This document shows, one piece after another, positions 55,450 through 64,000 of a DNA stretch of 64,000 nt. Made by a program: the position numbers and the translations under genes. Location: the NCBI GenBank assembly GCA_024239075.1, contig JANBVI010000053.1:153064-217063 (forward strand). The letters are read 5' to 3'. How positions within the stretch are numbered: position 1 is the first letter of the stretch; the number at the start of each line of letters is the position of its first letter. The notes under the pieces were generated by a model. It was not told the DNA's origin. It searched no databases and saw only the letters and a program-made list of their open reading frames with translations. This stretch comes from Fischerella sp. CENA71 (GTDB taxonomy: Bacteria > Cyanobacteriota > Cyanobacteriia > Cyanobacteriales > Nostocaceae).

Positions 55450-55902
55450 TCACTGATTTAAAGTGTCTAGAATTTTTTCGGTGTCCAGAACTAACAAAAA
55501 ACCTTCTGCAAGGGGGTAGGCTCCTGCTAGCATTTGACGCATTTTACCTTTTAACGTTGTGGGTGGGGGCTGAAAGGTGTTCTGTGTAAACTCCAATACA
55601 TCCCCAACCTGATCAACGAGTAGGCTAGCTACTTCATGATCAGAACATACGATAATATTAAACCCCTGGGCTTCATCTCCGTAGTGAATTGTCGATCGCA
55701 TTGCCGATTCACCCATATCTAATCGCAGCTGTAAATCGATGACAGTGATAATTTGTCCCCGCAGGTTAATTAATCCACAAATATCTGCTGGTGCTAACGG
55801 TACACGAGTCATAACTTGAGGACGAATCACTTCTTGAACATGCTGTACATCGATACCAAAGCAAATTCCGTTGATCAAAAAGGTACACAGTTGTTGAGCC
55901 AT
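55450..55902 (-). CDS. cheW: Chemotaxis coupling protein CheW
   Basis: The single-domain 150-residue CheW links receptor and CheA. It has the start LCTFLINGICFGIDVQHVQEVI, the hallmark ICGLINLRGQIITVIDL at about residues 40-56, and IIVCSDHEVASLLVDQVGDVL. It lies between cheA (136 nt upstream, across a repeat) and the receptor gene. Confidence 0.94.
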   Translation of the reverse strand: MAQQLCTFLINGICFGIDVQHVQEVIRPQVMTRVPLAPADICGLINLRGQIITVIDLQLRLDMGESAMRSTIHYGDEAQGFNIIVCSDHEVASLLVDQVGDVLEFTQNTFQPPPTTLKGKMRQMLAGAYPLAEGFLLVLDTEKILDTLNQ

Positions 55903-55917
55903 TGTTTTTGAAGGGGA

Positions 55918-56040
55918 GGTGGGAAGAGGACACGGAGACGTGGGGAGATAGGAACGCGGGGAGACAAGGAGGACAGGGAAAGAATTATCATTATTTCACC
56001 GCGTCTTCGTGTCACCGGGTCTTTCCCTCTCCGTGTCTTA
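55918..56040. repeat. Purine/pyrimidine dispersed repeat pair between cheA and cheW
   Basis: 'ggacacggagacgtgggg' units on the left and their complementary forms 'ccgcgtcttcgtgtcac' and 'ctccgtgtctta' on the right can fold back on each other. The cheA stop codon lies in its right edge. Confidence 0.7.
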
Positions 56041-58245
56041 TTTGGTTGCTTGCAGCAAGTAGGGGTTAGTAATCTCAATCACGGCTTCTATGTCAAGAAT
56101 TTCAGTAATTTGATTTTGAATGACAGTACAGAAAAGAATACCTGGTCTACTGGGGATACCTTTTATTGTCAGTGGTTCTTCTACAATGTCGAGAATGCGC
56201 TCAACTACTAGCCCAACACTGAGTTGTGGGGAAGGGGAGACAATCACGATTGGGAGTGGATCGCTTACCGTTACTAAAGCTTGATCATCGAGATGATTTT
56301 GATGGCGATCGCCAAAAATATTTTGTAAATCAATTAATGGTAAAATTTCACCGTAAGAGCGCACTACATATTGGTTTCCCACTTTTTCTACAGCAGAAGG
56401 AGAAATTTCTTCGAGCCGCAAGGCGATTGTTAGGGGAATTGCCATACGTGCGCCTTGGGGACCCTCAAACAACAAAACCATCTGGCGATCGCTCACTTGC
56501 TCTTGGTTATTTTCAGGCGTTGCACTCGCTAATAGCTGTTTTTGTTTTGCACTCACACCAGCTTGATTCGCTAAAGCGATCGCATCAATAATCAATGCTA
56601 CTCTGCCATCTCCCAGAATAGTGGCTCCTGCAAATAGGGATAGCGCTTGCAACTGCTTTCCTAGAGGTTTCACAACAATGTCTTGGATGTCTTCAATTGT
56701 GTCTACGACTAATCCAAATTGATACTTATCAGCTTGGACAATTACCAAACTCAGTGTTTCTACGTCGCTGATTTTGTCTGGGAGTTGCAACACTTGATTT
56801 AAGTAAACCAATGGCACGAGATTACCGCGTAAGCGATACACGGGTACATCGTAAAATGTCTCAATACTATTTAGTGCTTGCTCTCCTTCTAAACGGACTA
56901 GTTCTTGTAAACTTGCTTGGGGAATGCCATAGTGATCGCCTCCACTGCTGACAATTAATGCTGGAATAATTGTCAAAGTCAAGGGCATCTTAATTTTAAA
57001 TGATGTTCCTTGTCCCGGCTGGCTGTAAATTTCAATACTACCGTTAAGTTTCTCGATATTGCTCTTGACAATATCCATCCCGACTCCTCGCCCGGAAAGG
57101 TGATTAACCTGTTCAGTGGTTGAGAAGCTAGGTAAAAAAATTAAATTCATAGCTTCCGATTCAGTCATCGCCGCCGCCTGCACAGCGCTGACTAAACCTA
57201 GTTGCTGCGATCGCTCTTTGAGTTGTTCTGGATCAAGACCACGACCATCATCACCAATTTCAATATTGACTTTACCACCTTCATAAAAAGCTCTGAGAAA
57301 TAGGCGTCCGATGCTTGATTTCCCATTAGCTACTCGCTCCGTCGGTGATTCAATACCATGAGCGATGCAGTTGCGGACTAAGTGAGTTAACGGGTCTTTA
57401 ATTGTTTCAATAATACTTTTATCTAGTTCCGTATCTGCCCCTTGCATTTCTACTTGGACTTGTTTACCGAGTGCGATCGCTAAATCACGAATCACGCGAG
57501 GGAATTTTTGCCAGATAGTACTAATTGGTTGCAGACGAGTTTTCATCACTCCTTCCTGCAAGTCGGCTGTAATTAAGTTAAGACGCTGGCAAATTGCAGC
57601 AAAGGTAGTATCTTGAAACTTGTTACTCAAGCTGCTCACCTGGTTACGGGTTAAAACAAGTTCACCCACCAAATTCATCAACTGATCAAGCAAATCAACA
57701 TTAACTCGGATATAGGAAGATTCTGACGCTGTTAAATTGGAAACTTCCAGGAGTTCACCATTGAGAAACTGTACAGGTTCACTAGGCTGTTGTACTTGAG
57801 TCTTCACAGCCAGCTGAGAACTGGATTCAGTCTGTTGTAATTCCGTCAAAGTTTTGATGAGTGCGGAATAATCGTTGTCCCCCTCATCCCTGGTATTCTT
57901 AATTTGAGATAGAATCTGTCGGATACTGTCAACTGTTTGCAGTAAGATATTAATGATTTGAGGAGTGAGTACTAAATTGCGATCGCTATCAGGTAGCTGC
58001 TTTGCTGCATCACGCACAGATGAAAGCAAACTCTCCCCTGCATGGGCAAGCGCTTCTAATTTCGGAAACGGTAAAAAGCCACAGTTTCCTTTTAACGTGT
58101 GGAGTGAGCGATAAATACGAATAAGCGCTTCTCCATCAGGAGATGCTTTTTCTAAATCGATAATATTTCGTTCAATTTGATCAAGATTTTCATAGCTCTC
58201 AACTAAAAAAGCCTCTATGTCATCGTCAATTTCTGCTAACTCCAT
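56038..58245 (-). CDS. cheA: Chemotaxis histidine kinase CheA with two CheW-like domains
   Basis: The 735-residue kinase has an N-terminal HPt domain (SLHTLKGNCGF, phospho-His49), a dimerisation domain around 185-245, and a HATPase domain with LVRNCIAHGIESP, DDGRGLDPEQ and GRGVGMDIVKSNI. Two consecutive CheW-like domains follow (about 435-565 and 590-735). The second CheW-like module replaces the receiver seen in many cyanobacterial CheA hybrids. It heads the minus-strand operon. There is no P2 CheY-binding domain of clear type. Confidence 0.93.
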   Translation of the reverse strand: MELAEIDDDIEAFLVESYENLDQIERNIIDLEKASPDGEALIRIYRSLHTLKGNCGFLPFPKLEALAHAGESLLSSVRDAAKQLPDSDRNLVLTPQIINILLQTVDSIRQILSQIKNTRDEGDNDYSALIKTLTELQQTESSSQLAVKTQVQQPSEPVQFLNGELLEVSNLTASESSYIRVNVDLLDQLMNLVGELVLTRNQVSSLSNKFQDTTFAAICQRLNLITADLQEGVMKTRLQPISTIWQKFPRVIRDLAIALGKQVQVEMQGADTELDKSIIETIKDPLTHLVRNCIAHGIESPTERVANGKSSIGRLFLRAFYEGGKVNIEIGDDGRGLDPEQLKERSQQLGLVSAVQAAAMTESEAMNLIFLPSFSTTEQVNHLSGRGVGMDIVKSNIEKLNGSIEIYSQPGQGTSFKIKMPLTLTIIPALIVSSGGDHYGIPQASLQELVRLEGEQALNSIETFYDVPVYRLRGNLVPLVYLNQVLQLPDKISDVETLSLVIVQADKYQFGLVVDTIEDIQDIVVKPLGKQLQALSLFAGATILGDGRVALIIDAIALANQAGVSAKQKQLLASATPENNQEQVSDRQMVLLFEGPQGARMAIPLTIALRLEEISPSAVEKVGNQYVVRSYGEILPLIDLQNIFGDRHQNHLDDQALVTVSDPLPIVIVSPSPQLSVGLVVERILDIVEEPLTIKGIPSRPGILFCTVIQNQITEILDIEAVIEITNPYLLQATK

Positions 58246-58943
58246 TTGGTTGATAGACTTGAATTTTTTTTCTATTTTGTGTTAATAGTAACTTGATTTG
58301 AAAATAACGAATAGGGAACTCTTAACAGGGAATCAGGGAAAATCCAAATTTTCATGCTACTTAGTACAACATTTCACAAATTGTAGCGAAGTCCAAGCCG
58401 AAAAACTCTGCGAACCTCCGAGCTTTCCTACATGTCCCTCTGCGTTTAATTATGAACCAATGTATCTCCTTAGAGAGATGTATGTATGATTTAATCCTGA
58501 AAAGATTAGATTTACTTGAAATGACAAATTGAAGAGGACGCTGAGATTAGAAGACGTACTGGCGCAGATACATCCCATGTCTCGCACCTAAATAAAGTCA
58601 AGAAAAAGATTAATTTCAATAAATTTCCCGACACTAAGCATTCTATTTTTAGTATTATTAAAATTCATAAACATTTTTGTTAATTAATCAAACTCTAAGG
58701 TTAGATTTTATTTAAATTAAAAAGCTTGATTTTAGCATATTAATTTTATACTTTATTTAGATAGAGATTAGTTAATTACTTATAATAAAATACTTCACCC
58801 ACCTCCGGTACCCCTCTCCTTGCTAAGGAGATGAGGTGAGGTTCAAGGGAAATTCTAAGTAATCATATGAACTTTATATTAAACATAGTATCACCAACCT
58901 AAAATTAATTGAGTATGAGTCAAACATCAAAAGGGTAAAGCTG
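58246..58943. other. Intergenic region between cheA and cheY
   Basis: 700 bp between divergent chemosensory operons, containing both promoters. A repeat-derived patch ('gccgaaaaactctgcg') is at about 58395-58440 and a hairpin-like CTCCTTGCTAAGGAG at 58816-58830. AT-rich elsewhere; no gene. Confidence 0.6.
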
Positions 58944-59309
58944 ATGGTACTAGTTCTCATTATTGATGATGCAGCTTTTTCTCGCAGAATGATTCGCAAA
59001 TTTCTGCAAATGGATGGATATGAGATTCTAGAAGCAACCAACGGACGCGAGGGATTGGAAATGGTTCACAACCATAAACCGAATTGCGTGTTAGCGGATC
59101 TTTTAATGCCAGATATGAATGGCTTTGAATTCCTCCAGACTTTACAAAATGAAGGATTGAAAGTTCCTACAATTATCATTTCTGCCGATATCCAGGAAGG
59201 ATCACGCAATAAAAGTTATAATTTGGGAGCAGTTAACTTTATCAATAAACCGCCAAAAGAACATGAATTGCGAGAGGCGGTTCAACAAGTTCTTCATAGC
59301 AAGGAATGA
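58944..59309 (+). CDS. CheY-like single-domain response regulator
   Basis: A 121-residue receiver domain: acidic pair IIDDAAFSRRM (Asp8, Asp9), phospho-Asp in CVLADLLMPDMNG near residue 52, switch Ser in TIIISADIQ and Lys in FINKPPKE. It has no output domain, so it acts by protein contact, probably as the phosphorylation target of CheA or of the hybrid kinase downstream. It is the first gene of the plus-strand operon; 7 nt separate it from cheC. Confidence 0.92.
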   Translation: MVLVLIIDDAAFSRRMIRKFLQMDGYEILEATNGREGLEMVHNHKPNCVLADLLMPDMNGFEFLQTLQNEGLKVPTIIISADIQEGSRNKSYNLGAVNFINKPPKEHELREAVQQVLHSKE

Positions 59310-59316
59310 AGCTCTC

Positions 59317-59922
59317 ATGAATGTGACAGCAGATCAACTAGATGCGTTACAAGAATTGATTAATATTGGAGTTGGTCGAGCAGCAAGTCTACTCAATGAA
59401 ATGCTTGATTCTCACATTCGTTTGGAAATTCCGTTTGTGAAAGTCTTAACTGCTGCGGATACCTATCATGAATTAGCAACACGATTTCAGAATGATAGTT
59501 TAGCAACTGTCAGGCTTGGTTTTACAGGATCTTTTTATGGTACTGCTGGCTTGATTTTTCCTACAGAGAGTGCATCCACATTGGTTGCAATTTTGACTGG
59601 AGAAGAACCAGGTTCAGCGGATCTTGATGCGGTAAAAATAGGCACTTTGAGCGAGATAGGTAATATTGTGATTAATGGAGTCATGGGTTCGATCAGCAAT
59701 GTGCTTAAGCAACACATGAATTACACGATACCTGTTTATTTAGAAGATACTATTGAAAATTTATTGTTATCTACCCGTGTAAGTGACTCCAACATTATAC
59801 TTGCTCAAGCAAGATTTGCTATTGAACAATTAGAAATTATCGGAGATATTATCTTAGTCTTTGAGGTAAGTACATTTGATGCGCTAATCAATGCAATTGC
59901 TAAAGAAATTAGCGTCACCTGA
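59317..59922 (+). CDS. cheC: CheC-type chemotaxis phosphatase
   Basis: The 201-residue protein has the CheC/CheX-type active helix DALQELINIGVGRAASLLNEML (first 20 residues show D-x3-E-x2-N) and a second copy EIGNIVINGVMGSI near residue 108. CheC removes phosphate from CheY-P. The frame begins earlier inside cheY, but ATG 59317 gives the family start. It follows cheY by 7 nt, so the two proteins form a regulator/phosphatase pair. Confidence 0.9.
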   Translation: MNVTADQLDALQELINIGVGRAASLLNEMLDSHIRLEIPFVKVLTAADTYHELATRFQNDSLATVRLGFTGSFYGTAGLIFPTESASTLVAILTGEEPGSADLDAVKIGTLSEIGNIVINGVMGSISNVLKQHMNYTIPVYLEDTIENLLLSTRVSDSNIILAQARFAIEQLEIIGDIILVFEVSTFDALINAIAKEISVT

Positions 59923-59978
59923 ACCGGATAATTATCATAAATTTTGGTGCAAAAAAATATAAAAATCGGTTTGATGTA

Positions 59979-61598
59979 ATGATGAACGAAATTGAACAAG
60001 CTCAGGAAAAATTTAGCCTTTTAGATCGAATTCCTTTAGGAGCTTTTGTTCTGCATTCAGATTGCACCGTTTTATTTTGGAACTGCTGTTTAGAGGAATG
60101 GACGAAAATTCCCAGGAGTAAGATTTTAGGAAACTCTATTTATGACTATTTTTCTCATCTAAATCAACCTCGCTATGCTAACCGCTTGCACCAAATTTTT
60201 GAAGGCGGCCCTCCTACAATCTTTTCTTCGCAATTGCATAAATATGTTCTTCCCGTACCGCTACCGCAGGATAGATACTGCATTCAACACACAACAGTAA
60301 CTGCTGTTCCTGCATTAGATGGAGATGGATTTTATGCTCTTTTTTCAATTCAAGATGTCACTGATTTAACGTTTCGAGTTCAAGAATATAAAAACTTGCG
60401 AGATCAGGCTTTAGCTCTAGCAGAAGAACGTCAACAAGCAAAAGAAGCAGCAGAAAAAGCAAACCGTGTTAAAGATGAATTCCTCGCCATTGTTTCTCAT
60501 GAATTGCGTTCTCCGCTTCATCCTATTTTGGGTTGGGCAAAACTTTTGAAAAAAGGCTCATTGAATGAAGTTGCTAAGGTTCGGGCTGTGGAAACTATCG
60601 AACGAAATGCAGAACTACAGGTACAATTAATTGATGATTTATTGGATATTTCGCGCATTCTTCGAGGTAAGTTAGCACTGAATTTAGAAACCGTTAATCT
60701 TGCTGCTGTGATTGAAGCTGCTTTAGAAACAGTGCAGTTAGCAGCCGAAGCTAAATCAATTCAAATAAGTCTGAATTTAGATAAAAAGATTGGACGGGTA
60801 AAAGGTGATAGCGGGCGTCTGCAACAAGTGGTTTGGAATTTGCTTTCTAATGCTGTTAAATTTACACCAACTGGTGGAAAAGTTGAAGTCTACTTAGAAC
60901 AAATTGATTCTTACGTACACATTCGAGTTCAGGATACAGGACAGGGTATTAGTTTTGACTTTTTGCCCTATGTATTTGAGTATTTTCGTCAGGCAGATAG
61001 TAGCATTACCCGCAGATCAGGTGGGCTAGGACTTGGTTTGGCGATTGTACGCCAGCTTGTTGAGTTACACGGTGGTAGAGTTTGGGCAGAAAGTCTAGGA
61101 GAAGGACAAGGTGCAACATTTACAGTTAGTTTACCAGTGTTGCGACAGAGTCAAGAATTAGTAAGTGCAGATCACAAACCATGTGATGATTCCTATCCAT
61201 TTTGTATGCTCCATGCGCCGCTCGAAGGTATACAGTTGTTAGTTGTGGATGATGATGCTGATACACGGGAGTTTTTGGCGTTTTTATTAGAAGAACAGGG
61301 AGCAAATGTGACGATCGCCACCTCAGCAAAGGAAGCATTAAGTGCGATCGCTCAATCCAAGCCAGATTTACTGTTAAGTGATTTGGGTATGCCAGAGTTT
61401 GATGGCTATGCTTTAATTCGCAAACTGCGATCGCTACCCAGCAATCAAGGCGGAGAAATTCCCGCGATCGCTCTGACTGCTTACGCCGCAGAAACGACGC
61501 AACAACAAGTTTTTGCAGCTGGCTTTCAAATGCATATTGCTAAACCGGCTGATCCTGCAAAATTGGTTGCAGCAATTGCAGCACTTGTGAAAAAGTAA
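59979..61598 (+). CDS. Hybrid histidine kinase (PAS-HisKA-HATPase-REC)
   Basis: The 539-residue soluble protein has a PAS domain (about 10-130), an H-box FLAIVSHELRSPLHPILGW, and HATPase_c with LLSNAVKFTPTGG, DTGQGIS and GLGLGLAIVRQL. A C-terminal receiver has LLVVDDDADTREF, the phospho-Asp in LLLSDLGMPEFDG, and HIAKPADPAKL. All catalytic residues are intact. It is third in the cheY-cheC operon (56 nt after cheC) and may feed phosphate to the CheY-like protein. ATG 59979 or 59982. Confidence 0.93.
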   Translation: MMNEIEQAQEKFSLLDRIPLGAFVLHSDCTVLFWNCCLEEWTKIPRSKILGNSIYDYFSHLNQPRYANRLHQIFEGGPPTIFSSQLHKYVLPVPLPQDRYCIQHTTVTAVPALDGDGFYALFSIQDVTDLTFRVQEYKNLRDQALALAEERQQAKEAAEKANRVKDEFLAIVSHELRSPLHPILGWAKLLKKGSLNEVAKVRAVETIERNAELQVQLIDDLLDISRILRGKLALNLETVNLAAVIEAALETVQLAAEAKSIQISLNLDKKIGRVKGDSGRLQQVVWNLLSNAVKFTPTGGKVEVYLEQIDSYVHIRVQDTGQGISFDFLPYVFEYFRQADSSITRRSGGLGLGLAIVRQLVELHGGRVWAESLGEGQGATFTVSLPVLRQSQELVSADHKPCDDSYPFCMLHAPLEGIQLLVVDDDADTREFLAFLLEEQGANVTIATSAKEALSAIAQSKPDLLLSDLGMPEFDGYALIRKLRSLPSNQGGEIPAIALTAYAAETTQQQVFAAGFQMHIAKPADPAKLVAAIAALVKK

Positions 61599-61627
61599 AT
61601 CTTTTCGTGAACAATAAGATCCCCAAT

Positions 61628-64000
61628 TTACCCATTTAATCTATCTTCAACTGCTTTCAATAATGTCTCAAAATTTGATTGTAGATGAACATCCGACGTC
61701 AGAGCATTCATGTCTTTCAGTAAATTGGTGAGTTTAGCAAACGTGTTGCGAATTTCGGTATATAAGTCGAGTTCTTCTCGAAATCCCTGCAAATTAGCAC
61801 TGCTTACTTCTTTCATCGCATCATCTAATTGTTTAATTCTATCTTCCCAATACTTAATATATTCAATTCTTGGAACCGATTTATAAATTTGAGCATCTTC
61901 TAAAACTATCGGAAAAATTCGGCCGTCAAATTCTCCATTTTTTGCAATTTCAACTAATTCATACATGCAATTTTCAGACTTCAAATACTGGTCGCTGATG
62001 ATTAAAATCACACATCTACCGCGACTTAATCGCTGCATAAATTCTTGAAATCTTTGTTTGTAGCCAACAGTATTTTTATCTCTAATAATTTTGATATCTT
62101 TTTCTTTGAATACTTGCTCGATTTGTTCAACAAACTTTTCACTATGCTCATCTCGCAACGTGTAAGAAATAAAAACTTCCTTTTGGTCGCTATTTTTTGG
62201 CTGATGCATTAATGATTTGTCTCTGCTTTGCTCCAATTCTCGCTGTAACGGAGTTACTTGAAAATCATGTTCTTTTTTGACATCAAAAGGTTGTAAATTA
62301 ACATCATCAATCAGACCGCGGACATCGACCATTTCATAGCTTTTATCACACTCAATCTGATACCGACCAGCTTTCAAGCGTCTATATAAATTATCTAGAG
62401 GATAAGAATAAGGTTCTGGACTTCCTGCACAAATTTCACAATTACAAGGAACAAGGGTTTTATATTTTAAACGTTCAAAAGACTTGTGGATTTTTTCGAG
62501 TTCGTGGGTGACGACTGCAAGCAATTCTTTCTTGCGGTTTCCGGCTACACGGACTTTAATTTCTTTTTTATTGTAATCTTCAATAATTTCAGCGCGGGTT
62601 TGGTCTTTATGGAGAACAACGCCACTTCTCCAAACAATACCGCTTTTCCAAACAAGCTTTGGTTGTTCAATCCAAGGGTGCGTTTCAACAATGAAGCGGG
62701 TGATAATACCCTTGGGCATGAATTCGTATTCGTAGCGCAAAATTAGGTTATTATTTTCGTCCCAATTATAATCGGGTTGGTTGATATCGAGTAGTTGGGG
62801 TGCAATATAATTGTGGGGACGATTAGGAATTGGGTAGCAAAGCTTAAACCGCATCATTAATTGTAGCAGTTCATCTCGCATATCAGCATATTTGCTATCT
62901 TTCCAGATATTAGCGAGATCATCTTTGGTGAAACAGCCGAGATTTTGTTTGACGGCTTTATTATCTAACACTTTGTAAACAGCAGTGGTTCCCCATTCGG
63001 GTTTGAGGATTACCCAGTGTTTCAGTGTAGGATCATCTTGAAAGTGCAGACAAACGCCGAGGTCGTGGAGATAGCGACTCAGCCGTTTCATGTCTTCAGT
63101 GTTAGTTAAATTATTAGTACGGCAAAGGTTCTCGTATTGGTAAAATTCAATATAGTTACGGGAATCGTTTTCTAAAGCAGCTCGAACTCTCACCCAAAGT
63201 TTTGGCAAAGGCGTACCGACGTGATCAAGTTTGCTGATGTAGTCTTGAATAGCTTGTTTAATTTCTGCTAAACCGCGATTATTGGCTAAGTTAGTTGCCA
63301 GAACTTTCTCCAGATTAGTAAATTCTCCGCGCAATTGGCGATCGTTGACTTCGCACTGACGGCCTTGTTTTTCGTTTTTGATGATTAGAACCGGACTTTT
63401 ATCACTCAAGAGTTCGACGACCTTCAGCCACCAGTAAAAATTGGTGTTTTCTTTGCGAGAATCGGCGACTAAAGCATAGAGAGAACGTTCGGTGAGAAAA
63501 AACTGGTGGGTTTGGTGATAAATTTCTTGTCCACCAAAGTCCCAGATATTAACACGAAAGTCTTTACCATTAGCTAGTGGGAATTTCCACTGGATGACAT
63601 CAATACCTTCGGTGGATTTCTCATCAGATTGGAGTTCGTAGGTTTCGTCTACAATTTTATTGGCTAAAGAAGTTTTTCCGGCTCCCCCTTCGCCGACTAT
63701 CAAGAATTTTGCTTCGTAGAAAGGTTCAGTTTCTTTAGGGTCTTGTACCCGAAAATAGAAATCGAGAATTTCATTTACATCACCTGGATCTTCTCGCCAA
63801 TCCTTCGGCCCCAAAATCTCAGGTGGAATGGGGACTGGATTACTACGCAAATCCAGTTTTTTCAAGTTTGTTAATTGACGAATTTCCGGTGGCAGACTGC
63901 TGAGTTGATTTCTGCTGAGGTCGAGGGTTTGCAAGTTGACCAGTTGGACTATTTCCGGTGGCAGACTGCCTGTCTCTTGATCACAAGTCTCGACGTCAGC
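61628..64000 (-). CDS. LRR-Roc-COR-TIR protein (Roco with TIR), 5' end outside window
   Basis: The frame is open to the right edge. Leucine-rich repeats are at the N-terminal side (SLPPEIVQLVNLQTLDLS, SLPPEIRQLTNLKKLDLR). The Roc GTPase has P-loop GEGGAGKTS and switch WDFGGQEIYH. A COR domain follows (WGTTAVYKVLDNK... region). A C-terminal TIR domain starts at KEVFISYTLRDEHSEKF and contains RGRCVILIISDQYLKSENCMYELVEI with the Glu used for NAD cleavage by active TIRs. At least 790 residues; the number of further LRRs is unknown. It resembles NLR-like immune or cell-death proteins of filamentous cyanobacteria. It stands convergent to the hybrid kinase gene, with no obvious partner. Confidence 0.92.
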   Translation of the reverse strand, partial: ADVETCDQETGSLPPEIVQLVNLQTLDLSRNQLSSLPPEIRQLTNLKKLDLRSNPVPIPPEILGPKDWREDPGDVNEILDFYFRVQDPKETEPFYEAKFLIVGEGGAGKTSLANKIVDETYELQSDEKSTEGIDVIQWKFPLANGKDFRVNIWDFGGQEIYHQTHQFFLTERSLYALVADSRKENTNFYWWLKVVELLSDKSPVLIIKNEKQGRQCEVNDRQLRGEFTNLEKVLATNLANNRGLAEIKQAIQDYISKLDHVGTPLPKLWVRVRAALENDSRNYIEFYQYENLCRTNNLTNTEDMKRLSRYLHDLGVCLHFQDDPTLKHWVILKPEWGTTAVYKVLDNKAVKQNLGCFTKDDLANIWKDSKYADMRDELLQLMMRFKLCYPIPNRPHNYIAPQLLDINQPDYNWDENNNLILRYEYEFMPKGIITRFIVETHPWIEQPKLVWKSGIVWRSGVVLHKDQTRAEIIEDYNKKEIKVRVAGNRKKELLAVVTHELEKIHKSFERLKYKTLVPCNCEICAGSPEPYSYPLDNLYRRLKAGRYQIECDKSYEMVDVRGLIDDVNLQPFDVKKEHDFQVTPLQRELEQSRDKSLMHQPKNSDQKEVFISYTLRDEHSEKFVEQIEQVFKEKDIKIIRDKNTVGYKQRFQEFMQRLSRGRCVILIISDQYLKSENCMYELVEIAKNGEFDGRIFPIVLEDAQIYKSVPRIEYIKYWEDRIKQLDDAMKEVSSANLQGFREELDLYTEIRNTFAKLTNLLKDMNALTSDVHLQSNFETLLKAVEDRLNG

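Noticed and set aside
58298-58489. Plus-strand 63-residue frame between cheA and cheY
   Set aside because: Its middle is translated from a common dispersed repeat ('gaaaaactctgcgaacctc'); no start signal.

Overview
The window is chromosomal DNA of a cyanobacterium, most probably a filamentous, heterocyst-forming type (Nostocales in the broad sense). This rests on ndhK/ndhJ, an orange carotenoid protein with its recovery protein, a neutral/alkaline invertase, many GCGATCGC (HIP1) palindromes, heptanucleotide tandem repeats (TAACTGA type) between genes, and recurrent 'gacgcggagacgcgg' and 'agagacgcg' dispersed repeats. I cannot name the genus. No rRNA, CRISPR array or prophage was seen. There are two tRNA genes, Thr(UGU) and Glu(UUC).

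Layout. 0-3.5 kb: end of the ndhC-K-J operon with a good terminator, a STAS/sugar-transferase fusion, and queE. 3.9-6.6 kb: a phnD-phnC-phnE-type uptake operon. 6.7-18.2 kb: a 112-bp MITE with 8-bp target duplication, a histidine phosphatase, glk, an exported protein, a GH100 invertase, a 1.9-kb gap with a candidate structured RNA, an unknown protein, lysS, a YebC-family gene, a truncated copy of the MITE, and a UbiH-like flavin monooxygenase. 18.9-25.8 kb: a glycosyltransferase, a small HTH regulator, frp and ocp (photoprotection), a small exported protein, a group-2 sigma factor and a second sugar transferase. 26.4-30.6 kb: small proteins, surE, rsmA, ispE and a DUF3082-like membrane protein. 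30.8-36.5 kb: a DndD-like SMC ATPase, a tiny ORF and a superfamily 2 helicase next to lexA (with a LexA box) and argF.

36.9-38.4 kb: directly after tRNA-Thr lies a 1.48-kb segment whose ends both begin TGTAG. They carry repeated GACAAATT-type sites closely resembling the ends of Tn7-like CRISPR-associated transposons (CAST). It contains only broken hsdM and hsdS fragments and a GIY-YIG gene, with no transposase. I regard it as the most interesting object in the window.

38.4-48.6 kb: three large sensor-kinase-like proteins. Two share a repeat-derived insertion after the H-box; one of these has a degenerate ATPase domain. The third lacks the phospho-accepting histidine. Among them are an HNH nuclease gene preceded by a terminator-like hairpin, a ribbon-helix-helix-like protein and an SRPBCC protein. 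48.7-51.8 kb: tRNA-Glu, a CPA1/TrkA-N antiporter and a cytochrome-b-like protein. 52.0-61.6 kb: a chemosensory locus with cheA-cheW-mcp-cheB-cheR on the minus strand, and divergent cheY-cheC-hybrid kinase on the plus strand. 61.6-64 kb: the 3' part of an LRR-Roc-COR-TIR (Roco-TIR) gene that runs off the window.

Many genes have over-extended possible starts because dispersed repeats before them stay open in frame. For phnC, phnD, lysS, ispE, lexA, the helicase and the HNH gene I give revised starts.
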